Part shown: positions 7,109-14,065 of the stretch, piece by piece
How the letters are laid out: each line of letters opens with the position of its first letter
Position numbering within the stretch: position 1 is the stretch's first letter
Notes under the pieces: model-generated
Told to the model about the DNA's origin: nothing
Database searches by the model: none
The model's input: the letters and a program-made list of their open reading frames with translations, nothing else
From: CAG-390 sp045544735
GTDB taxonomy: Bacteria > Bacillota > Clostridia > Oscillospirales > CAG-272
Direction of reading: 5' to 3'
Length of the DNA stretch: 16,314 bases
Assembly (NCBI GenBank): GCA_045544735.1
Contig: JAZPZM010000114.1
Location: 1 to 16,314 of the forward strand
Translations under genes and position numbers: made by a program

Positions 7109-9382
7109 ATGATATACGACGCTGAAAAAAACGCCGTTCTTATCACGGTGGACGAGCTTTGCGCCGCCGCCTACGGCTTTTCCGACCTCGGAGCGAGCGG
7201 CGGATACGCCGTATGTGAGCGCGTGACGGCGGGGGATATTGATTATATCATCAGCGGCGGCGTGGCACTTGAAGCGCCAAACAAAAACGGGCTGTACACC
7301 CTTTTCGCCGAGGGAAACAAAAGGGTGCAAAATATGCGGCTTGGGCTTTTCGGCGCACTCGTGTGCCGTGAGCTTGGGCTTGACAAAATACGGATATCAA
7401 TCACCGACGGCGAAAAGCACAGCGAGAGCGTGGCGGATTTTTCAGACCTTGACGGAATGCTTGCTATGACGCTCTCGCTCGTAAGGCGCAGAGCTGAAAA
7501 CGAGCGCGAGAGGGTGACGTGCGTTATGCCCGCGGCGAAAAAGCTGCGCTTTCCGCACGGCTCTCTGCGTGCGGGTCAGCGCGAGCTGATATCCTCGGTC
7601 TACTCGGCTTGTAAAAGCGGAAAACGCCTCTTTGCATCAGCCCCTACGGGCATCGGAAAGACGGTGTCCGTGCTTTACGGAGCGGTCAGGGCGTGGAGCG
7701 AGGGCGGCTTTCGCAGGATATTTTATCTCACCGCCAAGGCAAGCACGCGGCGCGAGGCTTACGCCGCCGCGGGCAGGATATGCGCCGCGGGCGCACCGCT
7801 GCGCACCGTAGTCCTTACGGCGAAGGAGCAGATGTGTCCCATCCGCGCGATGCGCGGCGGCGAGGGCTTCGTTTGCAACGCCGAGAGCTGTCCGTATATG
7901 AGCGGATATATGCAAAAGCGCTCCGAGGCGATAGGCGAGCTTCTCGGCGCGTACCACGGATACCCCGCGCGAGAGATACTGCGCTGTGCCTCGGCGCACG
8001 GGATATGTCCGTACGAGCTTTCGCTTGACCTTTCCGAATACTGCGACGTTATAATCTGCGATTACAATTACGCCTTCGACCCGCAGGTCAAGCTCCAACG
8101 CTATTTTGCGGGGGGCGACGGCGATTGCGTTTTTCTTATCGACGAGGCGCACAACCTTCCCGAAAGGGCAAGGGATATATACTCGGCGTGTATGACCGAG
8201 GACGATATAGCGATGCTTCGTGCGTACACGGCGGCGTTTCCGAAGGCGGACGGCTCGCTTGAGGAGCTTCAGGGCGCACTTTGCGCAACCGCAAAGCTTT
8301 GCGAGGACAACCGCTTTTGCGACGACGAGGGCAGGGAGTTCGGGTATTACTTCAACCGCGAGCCGATAGAGGGGCTTGAACGCGCGGTGGCGCGCGCGGC
8401 GGACGCCGTTGAGAAATTTTACCACGCGCACAAGGACGATATCCCCGTAGCGTCAGCCGCCGCCGCGTTCTTGCGGCTGTGCCGAAAGTGGCAGGATGCG
8501 TCCGATGCCTACGACGGCAGATATCGCACCTATATTGAAATGAACTGCGGAAAAATGTCAGCAAAGCTATATTGCCTTGATCCTGCGGGGCGGCTCGACG
8601 ACGCGCTCGGCGCGGCGCACGCCTCGGTGTTCTTTTCGGCGACGCTTTCGCCGTCGGAGTATTTTTCCGACATTCTCGGCGGCGGCAGAGATCACAGGGC
8701 AATTTCGCTCCCCTCGCCGTTTCCGCGCGAAAATCTCTTTCTTTGCGCCGTCACCGCCATAAGCACGCGGTACGAGGACAGGGAAAAGAGCTATAAGCGC
8801 ATTTCCGCCGTTATCGCCGCCACTTGCTCCGCACGCGCGGGCAACTACATCGTTTATTTTCCGTCCTATAAATATATGGACGGCGTGCTCGATATCTTCA
8901 AAAAGAAGTATCCGCACGTTTCGATAGCGGTGCAAAAGCGCGGAATGACAAGGAACGAGAGGGATGAGTTCATCTCATTCTTCCGAGAGGACGAGGGAAA
9001 GCTTCGCGTAGGCTTTTGCGTGCTCGGCGGCAGCTTTTCCGAGGGAATGGACCTCCCCGGCAGCCGCCTTATCGGTACGGTGGTCGTGGGCGTGGGACTT
9101 CCCGGATTGTCGGCGGAGCGGAATATCATACGCGATTATTACGAGACCAAGAGCGAGAGCGGCTACGATTACGCCTACACCTACCCCGGAATGAACGGGA
9201 TCTTGCAGGCGGCGGGCAGAGTTATCCGTCGGGATACCGACCGCGGAGTGGTTGTGCTTGTGGACGACAGATACGCCACGGAAAAATACCGTGCGCTGAT
9301 GCCGCCGCATTGGGAAGGGATAAAATTCATCCCCGAACTGCGCGACTTGCAGGCACAACTGATGGAATTTTGGGAAAAATGA
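7109..9382 (+). CDS. Iron-sulfur DinG/XPD-like superfamily 2 ATP-dependent DNA helicase
   Basis: A 757-residue COG1199-type helicase. Walker A is APTGIGKT (178-185) and the DEAH box is DEAHN (335-339). The C-terminal domain ends with the motif VI block QAAGRVIRR and then VVVLVDDRY. Between motifs I and II, Cys243, Cys256, Cys261 and Cys293 or Cys300 (in KEQMC, FVCNAESCPYM and HGICPYE) form the pattern that holds a 4Fe-4S cluster in XPD/DinG proteins. Such enzymes unwind DNA 5' to 3' and resolve R-loops, forks or damage structures. The first ~150 residues precede the helicase core. In some relatives this region is a PD-(D/E)XK nuclease, but I cannot see its catalytic residues here. The start at 7109 was chosen over the TTG at 7091 because GGGAGG lies 7-8 bases upstream and would be inside the longer form. 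Confidence 0.9.
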   Translation: MIYDAEKNAVLITVDELCAAAYGFSDLGASGGYAVCERVTAGDIDYIISGGVALEAPNKNGLYTLFAEGNKRVQNMRLGLFGALVCRELGLDKIRISITDGEKHSESVADFSDLDGMLAMTLSLVRRRAENERERVTCVMPAAKKLRFPHGSLRAGQRELISSVYSACKSGKRLFASAPTGIGKTVSVLYGAVRAWSEGGFRRIFYLTAKASTRREAYAAAGRICAAGAPLRTVVLTAKEQMCPIRAMRGGEGFVCNAESCPYMSGYMQKRSEAIGELLGAYHGYPAREILRCASAHGICPYELSLDLSEYCDVIICDYNYAFDPQVKLQRYFAGGDGDCVFLIDEAHNLPERARDIYSACMTEDDIAMLRAYTAAFPKADGSLEELQGALCATAKLCEDNRFCDDEGREFGYYFNREPIEGLERAVARAADAVEKFYHAHKDDIPVASAAAAFLRLCRKWQDASDAYDGRYRTYIEMNCGKMSAKLYCLDPAGRLDDALGAAHASVFFSATLSPSEYFSDILGGGRDHRAISLPSPFPRENLFLCAVTAISTRYEDREKSYKRISAVIAATCSARAGNYIVYFPSYKYMDGVLDIFKKKYPHVSIAVQKRGMTRNERDEFISFFREDEGKLRVGFCVLGGSFSEGMDLPGSRLIGTVVVGVGLPGLSAERNIIRDYYETKSESGYDYAYTYPGMNGILQAAGRVIRRDTDRGVVVLVDDRYATEKYRALMPPHWEGIKFIPELRDLQAQLMEFWEK

Positions 9383-9422
9383 ATTTTTTTCAATAAAAAA
9401 TTGCAAAAATTTTATTTTTTAC

Positions 9423-9451
9423 TTGCATATTCGGGCATTATGTGTTATAAT
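9423..9451 (+). promoter_or_regulatory. Extended -10 SigA promoter of the asnS operon
   Basis: TTGCAT (9423-9428), a 17-bp spacer and a perfect TATAAT (9446-9451) preceded by TGT, that is TGn, make a strong extended -10 promoter. The 30 bp upstream is nearly pure A/T and could act as an UP element. Transcription should start near 9458. Confidence 0.82.
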
Positions 9452-9457
9452 GTGACC

Positions 9458-9542
9458 TATGGCTGAGGAAAATATTGCAACCTCGGCAAAAAAAGTTGCA
9501 CTTTTTAATTGATGCCCATCAATAAAGAGAGGAAACTGAAAA
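9458..9542 (+). promoter_or_regulatory. Structured asnS leader RNA with three consecutive small hairpins
   Basis: Three inverted repeats follow each other in about 85 nt. GCTGAGG pairs with CCTCGGC (9462-9468 with 9481-9487, one G-U). AAAAAGT-TGC-ACTTTTT spans 9490-9506. ATTGAT-GCCC-ATCAAT spans 9508-9523. The ribosome binding site AGAGGA follows, about 9 bases before the asnS ATG. No T-box specifier or antiterminator sequence (such as GGTGG-ACC-GCG) is present, and the leader is much too short for a T-box. A 17-codon open frame from an ATG at 9459 to a TGA ending at 9512, with two Asn codons, overlaps the first hairpins; it would start essentially at the transcription start. Whether the leader regulates is unknown. 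Confidence 0.45.
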
Positions 9543-10937
9543 ATGGAACGAATCACAGTAAAACAGCTTTACAGCGACCCCGCCGCTTACGCGGGCAAGA
9601 GCATCACCGTTGCGGGTTGGGCAAGAACCATCCGCTCCAGCAACGTGTTCGGCTTTATCGAGCTTAACGACGGCTCGTATTTCAAAAATCTTCAGGTAGT
9701 GCTTGAAAGCGAAAAGCTTACCAATTATAAAGAAACGGTCAAGCAGAACGTAGGCGCGTCCTTCGTCTGCACGGGTACTATAGAGCTTACCCCCAACGCT
9801 CCCCAGCCCTTCGAGATGAAGGCGGAGAAGGTCGAGCTTGAGGGTGCGTCCACCCCCGACTTCCCGCTTCAGAAAAAGCGTCACAGCATGGAGTATCTGC
9901 GCACTATCGCGCATCTGCGCCCCCGCGCAAACACCTTCAACGCCGTTTTCCGCGTGCGTTCGGTGGTTGCCTACGCGCTTCACAGCTTCTTCTTTGAGCG
10001 CGGCTTCGTATACGTTCACACCCCCCTTATCACAGGCTCTGACTGTGAGGGCGCGGGCGAGATGTTCCAAGTCACGACTCTTGATCTTAATAACCCCCCC
10101 AGAACCGAGGACGGCGAGATAGACTACTCGCAGGACTTCTTCGGCAAAAAGACGGGGCTTACCGTTTCGGGACAGCTCAACGTCGAGACCTTTGCTATGG
10201 CGTTTGCCAACGTTTACACCTTCGGTCCTACCTTCCGCGCCGAGCGCTCCTACACACAGCGCCACGCCGCAGAGTTCTGGATGGTAGAGCCCGAAATGGC
10301 GTTTGCCGACCTTAACGATTATATGGACACCGCCGAGGCTATGGTGAAGTACGTTATCAGGTTCGTTATGCGCGAGTGCCCTGCCGAGCTTGAGTTCTTC
10401 AACAAGTTCTTCGACAACACCCTTATCGAGAGAATGACGGCGCTTTGCGACGCTGATTTCGGCAGAGTAAGCTACACCGAGGCTGTTGAGATGCTTAAGG
10501 CAAGCGGACAGAAGTTTGAATATCCTGTAGAGTGGGGTATCGACCTTCAGACCGAGCACGAAAGATATCTCACCGAGCAGATATTCAAAAAGCCCGTATT
10601 CGTTACCGACTATCCCCGCGATATAAAGGCGTTCTATATGCGCCAGAACGACGACGGCAAGACCGTTGCCGCCGCAGATATGCTCGTTCCCGGAGTCGGT
10701 GAGCTGATCGGCGGCTCACAGCGCGAGGAAAGACTTGATAAGCTGGAGGAGGCTATCCTTCGCTTCGGTCTTGACCCTGCGGATTATTCATGGTATTGCG
10801 ACCTTCGCCGCTACGGCGGCACGAAGCACGCAGGCTTCGGTCTCGGTTTTGAAAGAATGATAATGTATATTACCGGCATCACCAACATCAGAGACGTGGA
10901 GGCGTTCCCCAGAACCACGGGCTGCGCTGATTTCTGA
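9543..10937 (+). CDS. asnS: Asparaginyl-tRNA synthetase
   Basis: A 464-residue class II synthetase, the usual AsnRS length, that charges tRNA-Asn with asparagine. The N-terminal OB-fold anticodon-binding domain covers about residues 18-100. The catalytic core carries the motif 2 region TFGPTFRAERSYTQRHAAEF (216-235) and motif 3 GFGLGFERMIMY (441-452). The SYTQRHAAEFWMVEPE block distinguishes AsnRS from AspRS and AspRS/GluRS relatives. Its presence suggests the organism charges tRNA-Asn directly, though an amidotransferase route could coexist. AGAGGA precedes the start by about 9 bases. The downstream aminotransferase follows after 31 bp with no terminator, so the two form one operon. Confidence 0.97.
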   Translation: MERITVKQLYSDPAAYAGKSITVAGWARTIRSSNVFGFIELNDGSYFKNLQVVLESEKLTNYKETVKQNVGASFVCTGTIELTPNAPQPFEMKAEKVELEGASTPDFPLQKKRHSMEYLRTIAHLRPRANTFNAVFRVRSVVAYALHSFFFERGFVYVHTPLITGSDCEGAGEMFQVTTLDLNNPPRTEDGEIDYSQDFFGKKTGLTVSGQLNVETFAMAFANVYTFGPTFRAERSYTQRHAAEFWMVEPEMAFADLNDYMDTAEAMVKYVIRFVMRECPAELEFFNKFFDNTLIERMTALCDADFGRVSYTEAVEMLKASGQKFEYPVEWGIDLQTEHERYLTEQIFKKPVFVTDYPRDIKAFYMRQNDDGKTVAAADMLVPGVGELIGGSQREERLDKLEEAILRFGLDPADYSWYCDLRRYGGTKHAGFGLGFERMIMYITGITNIRDVEAFPRTTGCADF

Positions 10938-10968
10938 TTTTTGTTGATGTGCGGATAAAGGAGAAATT

Positions 10969-12249
10969 ATGCTTTATTCCCAGATGAGCGCAGAGGAGCT
11001 GCGCGAGCTTTATTCGAAATTAAGTGAAGAATACGCCGCCGTAAAGGCAAAAAATATAAGTCTTGACCTGTCGCGCGGCAAGCCCGCCAAGGAACAGCTT
11101 GACAAGCTTACGGGTATGCTCACCGCCGTGACCGAGGCAGAGGATTGCTTCTCGGCAAGCGGCTTTGACTACCGTAACTATGGCGTGCTTGACGGTATTC
11201 CCGAGGCTAAAAAGCTCTTTTCGGACCTTCTTGACATCCCCGAAAAGAACCTTATCGTAGCAGGAAACTCCTCGCTCAACCTTATGTACGACACCGTTGC
11301 GCGTTGTATGCTCTACGGCACGTCGGACGGCTGTGAGCCGTGGGTAAAGCAGGGGGAGGTAAAGTTCCTTTGCCCCGTTCCGGGTTACGACAGACATTTT
11401 GCTATCTGCCAGTCGCTCGGCATCAAGATGATAAACGTTCCGATGCTTGCGGACGGTCCCGATATGGATATGGTCGAAAGCCTCGTTGCGTCCGACGCGT
11501 CGATAAAGGGCATTTGGTGCTGTCCGAGATTTTCCAATCCCGACGGCATTACTTATTCCGACAGAGTAGTTCGCCGCCTTGCCACACTCAAGTGCGCCGC
11601 AAAGGATTTCAGGATATTCTGGGATAACGCTTACGCCGTTCACGACCTTTACGACGATGCACCCGCACTTCTTGACATCTTCAAGGCTTGCGAGAAATTT
11701 GGAAACGAGGATAGAGTTTTCTATTTCGCATCCACTTCAAAAATATCCTACCCCGGCGCGGGCGTGGCTGTTTTTGCCGCATCTGATAGCAATATGGCGC
11801 ATATCAAGCCCATTATGAGCATTCAGACCATAGGTCACGATAAGATAAATCAAATGCGCCACGTTAAGTATTTCGGAAGCGCACAGAATATCCGCGAGCA
11901 TATGAAAATGCTTGCGGGACTCATCCGCCCGAAGTTTGAGGCTGTTATAGACATTCTTCGCGAGGACCTTGACGGCACGGGTGTAGCTCGTTGGACCGAG
12001 CCGCGCGGCGGTTATTTTATCAGCCTTTTCGTTGCAAAGGGATGCGCGAAGCGCACCTACCAGCTCTGTCTTGGCGCGGGCGTAAAGCTGACGGGCGCGG
12101 GCGCAAGCTACCCCTACGGCGTAGACCCCGACGACTCCAACATCCGTATTGCCCCCACCTACCCCTCGTATTCCGAGCTTACCGAGGCTATGCGCGTGCT
12201 TACGCTCTGCGCAAGGATGGCGGCTATTGAAAAGCTACTTGAAAAATGA
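10969..12249 (+). CDS. PLP-dependent aminotransferase, aspartate-aminotransferase-like
   Basis: A 426-residue fold-type I aminotransferase. The PLP-binding lysine is Lys258 in FYFASTSKIS. Asp219 and Tyr222 in WDNAYAVHDL contact the cofactor ring and hydroxyl. Asn190 in RFSNPDGITYSD and Arg393 in NIRIAPTYPS fit the usual Asn and carboxylate-binding Arg. The N-terminal LSRGKP and the overall pattern resemble the Corynebacterium-type aspartate aminotransferase family (Pfam Asp_aminotransf) rather than the classical AspB form. The likely reaction is aspartate plus 2-oxoglutarate to oxaloacetate plus glutamate, with some uncertainty in substrate. AAGGAG precedes the ATG by about 6 bases. Pairing with asnS makes sense because aspartate is the precursor of asparagine. 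Confidence 0.87.
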   Translation: MLYSQMSAEELRELYSKLSEEYAAVKAKNISLDLSRGKPAKEQLDKLTGMLTAVTEAEDCFSASGFDYRNYGVLDGIPEAKKLFSDLLDIPEKNLIVAGNSSLNLMYDTVARCMLYGTSDGCEPWVKQGEVKFLCPVPGYDRHFAICQSLGIKMINVPMLADGPDMDMVESLVASDASIKGIWCCPRFSNPDGITYSDRVVRRLATLKCAAKDFRIFWDNAYAVHDLYDDAPALLDIFKACEKFGNEDRVFYFASTSKISYPGAGVAVFAASDSNMAHIKPIMSIQTIGHDKINQMRHVKYFGSAQNIREHMKMLAGLIRPKFEAVIDILREDLDGTGVARWTEPRGGYFISLFVAKGCAKRTYQLCLGAGVKLTGAGASYPYGVDPDDSNIRIAPTYPSYSELTEAMRVLTLCARMAAIEKLLEK

Positions 12250-12304
12250 TTTAAGGGCTGTCGCAGTTAGCGCAGAACAAAAACACAAAAGCAAGCAAAG
12301 AAAG

Positions 12305-12350
12305 AAAAGACCGTTTTTTTCGTCCAAAAAGATGAAGAAAGCGGTCTTTT
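12305..12350 (+). terminator. Long 20-bp hairpin inside the foldback element
   Basis: AAAAGACCG followed by TTTTTTTCGTC (12305-12324) pairs along its full length with GATGAAGAAAG followed by CGGTCTTTT (12331-12350), including three G-U pairs in RNA, around a CAAAAA loop. It could end transcription from the asnS operon. The T run is inside the stem rather than after it, so efficiency is uncertain. Confidence 0.5.
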
Positions 12351-12356
12351 GAGGTA

Positions 12357-12381
12357 GAAATCCTGACGGATTTCAATTTTT
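12357..12381 (+). terminator. Candidate intrinsic terminator inside the foldback element
   Basis: GAAATCC-TGAC-GGATTTC (12357-12374) is a perfect 7-bp stem with a 4-nt loop, followed by AA and T5 (12377-12381) on the plus strand. Rightward transcripts from the asnS-aminotransferase operon would meet it about 110 nt after the last stop codon. Confidence 0.5.
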
Positions 12382-12402
12382 ATAAGTGTTTTTTAGCCGC
12401 GC

Positions 12403-12444
12403 TTTTGCCCTCTGGCGTACCCTCGTACGCCGACGATGGCAAAA
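12403..12444. repeat. Nested double hairpin inside the foldback element
   Basis: An outer TTTTGCC/GGCAAAA pair (12403-12409, 12438-12444) encloses an inner GGCGTAC-CCTC-GTACGCC hairpin (12414-12431), separated by 4- and 6-nt internal strands. Two concentric 7-bp stems suggest a conserved folded structure rather than random palindromes. Confidence 0.6.
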
Positions 12445-12490
12445 TCACGTCTTCTGCATCTAACTGAGACAGCCCTTTCCGAGAGAAAAA

Positions 12491-13450
12491 ATGAAAAAAA
12501 CACAAGCACAAACCAATCCCTACCGCAACAGCGATACTAACAAGCGGTATTATACCTATGAATATTACCTGCGCCGCCGCTTTGGCGCAAAATGCGCCAA
12601 GATACCGCTTGACGCGGGCTTTTCCTGCCCCAATATAGACGCGGGCGGCGGCTGTATATATTGTTCGGGGCGCGGAAGCGGCGACAGTATTCCGTGCGGA
12701 CTTACGCTGCGCGAGCAGTACGAGGCGGGGCGCGCCTCGCTCGGCAAGAAATGGGATACCTCGCGCTGTATTGCGTATCTTCAGGCGCACACCAACACAT
12801 ACGCGCCCGTCGAGGTGCTTCGCCGCACATACGACGAGATACTTTCATTCGAGGGCGTTTTGGGCTTTAATATAGCCACCCGCGCCGACTGCCTTTCCGA
12901 GGAGGTCTGCCGTCTGCTTGCCGAGGTCTCGGAGCGCACGGTGCTGACGGTGGAGCTGGGGCTTCAAAGTAGCTCTGACGCTACCGCCGCCGCTATCGGA
13001 CGCGGACATAGCTTTTCGCAGTTTTGCGAGGGCTATCAACGCCTTCGTTCTCTCGCGCCGCGCGCCGAGATATGCGTGCATATAATTTTCGGTCTGCCAC
13101 GCGAGAGCCGCGCGGATATGATGCGCACCGTGCGCGACGTTGCCGTGCTTGCGCCCGAGCAGGTGAAGATACACCTTTTGCACGTCCTTCGCGGTACGCC
13201 GATGTGCGATATATATAATGAAGGCGCGTACCGTCCGCTTGAAAGGGACGAATACGTAAGCCTCGTTGCCGAGGCACTTACCTATCTGCCGCCCGACACG
13301 GTGATAGGTCGCCTTACGGGTGACGGTCTTGCCGAGGACCTCGTCGCACCCCTTTGGAGCCGTCAAAAAACGGCTGTGATAAACGATATTGACAAAAAAA
13401 TGTATGAAAATGATATTTGGCAGGGAAAATTTTTCGATTCGTTGCAATAA
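12491..13450 (+). CDS. Radical SAM protein, YtqA/YhcC (TIGR01212) family
   Basis: A 319-residue radical SAM enzyme of the usual family size. The N-terminal YEYYLRRRFGAK stretch and KIPLDAGFSCPN lead into the cluster-binding cysteines Cys46, Cys55 and Cys58 (C-x8-C-x2-C, spaced by a GGG), the spacing typical of YhcC/YtqA rather than the classical CxxxCxxC. NTYAPVEVLRRTY, GFNIATRADCL, LTVELGLQSS and KIHLLHVLRGTPM are further family blocks. In Gram-positives YtqA (called MnmL) has been linked to finishing the mnm5 modification of tRNA wobble uridine; the same role here is inference. No YtqB methyltransferase is in the window. The start follows the foldback element by 13 bp with only a weak GAGAG Shine-Dalgarno, but the family N-terminus begins here and there is no other in-frame start. 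Confidence 0.9.
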   Translation: MKKTQAQTNPYRNSDTNKRYYTYEYYLRRRFGAKCAKIPLDAGFSCPNIDAGGGCIYCSGRGSGDSIPCGLTLREQYEAGRASLGKKWDTSRCIAYLQAHTNTYAPVEVLRRTYDEILSFEGVLGFNIATRADCLSEEVCRLLAEVSERTVLTVELGLQSSSDATAAAIGRGHSFSQFCEGYQRLRSLAPRAEICVHIIFGLPRESRADMMRTVRDVAVLAPEQVKIHLLHVLRGTPMCDIYNEGAYRPLERDEYVSLVAEALTYLPPDTVIGRLTGDGLAEDLVAPLWSRQKTAVINDIDKKMYENDIWQGKFFDSLQ

Positions 13451-13471
13451 AAGTGCCGATTTCCGTATTAA
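13442..13471 (+). promoter_or_regulatory. Weak candidate promoter for the sigma/anti-sigma pair
   Basis: TTGCAA (13442-13447) and TATTAA (13466-13471) are 18 bp apart at the end of the radical SAM gene. The implied start would fall very close to the AAAGGAG ribosome binding site of the sigma gene. I see no clear ECF-type -35 (GGAAC/TGAAAC) that would mark autoregulation. The sigma gene may instead be read from the radical SAM gene 45 bp upstream. Confidence 0.25.
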
Positions 13472-13495
13472 CTATATGAAAGGAGTAAGCCGACC

Positions 13496-14065
13496 ATGAA
13501 GAACAAGACATCAGCTAAAAAGCCTGATGCCGATAAGGTCCACGCGCTTGAGGACGCGCTTTTGCGGCTCGCAAGCGGGGAAACCGACGCACTTGCCGAG
13601 ATATACGACAACTGCAGGGTCTCGGTCTACGGCTTTGCACTTTCTATACTTAAAAATTCTCACGATGCCGAGGACGTGATGCAGGACGCCTTCGTCAAGG
13701 TCTTTTCCGAAGCGGATAGGTACCAACCGCAGGGAAAGCCGCTGGCGTGGATACTGACCATCACGCGCAACCTCTGCTTGCACCGCTTGCGTAAGACTTC
13801 AAGGCTTCTCGAAAACGAGGAGGATTGGGAGCGGCACGCCGACACGGCGGCAGAGGGTGAAAATCTGCTTGACAGTTTAGTATTGCGAGAGGCTATGACG
13901 GTGCTTTCCGAGGAGGAAAGACAGATAGTAGTGCTTCACGCGATTTCGGATATGAAACACAGGCAGATAGCCGAGGTAATGGGAATGCCGCTGCCCACGG
14001 TACTTTCAAAATACAGCAGGGCAATGAAAAAACTCAGAAACAGATTACAGGGAGACGACTTATGA
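13496..14065 (+). CDS. ECF-type RNA polymerase sigma factor
   Basis: A 189-residue sigma-70 family protein with only regions 2 and 4. Region 2 covers about 22-100, with ALSILKNSHDAEDVMQDAFV (48-67) as the core-binding and -10 recognition helix and WILTITRNLCLHRLRK (85-100) following it. A charged linker (101-126) leads to region 4 (about 130-184), whose helix-turn-helix lies at 155-178 (HRQIAEVMGMPLPTVLSKYS). It would redirect RNA polymerase to a small regulon, presumably controlled by the membrane protein encoded next. The stop overlaps the next start as ATGA, the classical arrangement of an ECF sigma with its regulator. It lacks the features of SigI, the usual partner of RsgI proteins. AAAGGAG lies 10 bases before the ATG. 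Confidence 0.93.
   Translation: MKNKTSAKKPDADKVHALEDALLRLASGETDALAEIYDNCRVSVYGFALSILKNSHDAEDVMQDAFVKVFSEADRYQPQGKPLAWILTITRNLCLHRLRKTSRLLENEEDWERHADTAAEGENLLDSLVLREAMTVLSEEERQIVVLHAISDMKHRQIAEVMGMPLPTVLSKYSRAMKKLRNRLQGDDL

Larger units (their letters stand above)
12253..12477 (+). mobile_element. MITE-like foldback element with ~25-bp terminal inverted repeats
   Basis: The 241-bp gap between the aminotransferase and the radical SAM gene is almost entirely one palindromic element. The left end (12253-12277) reads AAGGGCTGTCGCAGTTAG then CGCAGAA. The reverse complement of the right end (12452-12477) reads AAGGGCTGTCTCAGTTAG then ATGCAGAA. The ends differ by one substitution, plus one substitution and one extra base between the two blocks. 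No transposase is encoded, and no clear target-site duplication is visible. Three further hairpins lie inside. The GGGCTGTCTCA-type ends resemble those of several Bacillota insertion sequences, so a non-autonomous derivative is plausible. It begins 4 bp after a stop codon and ends 13 bp before a start codon. Confidence 0.72.

Noticed and set aside
9383..9542. T-box riboswitch before asnS
   Set aside because: The gap is too short and lacks the conserved antiterminator bulge sequence; only small hairpins are present.
12380..12790. A 136-codon minus-strand frame overlapping the radical SAM gene
   Set aside because: Most of it is antisense to the cysteine-motif region of the radical SAM gene. 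Its end only reflects the open frame inside the foldback element.
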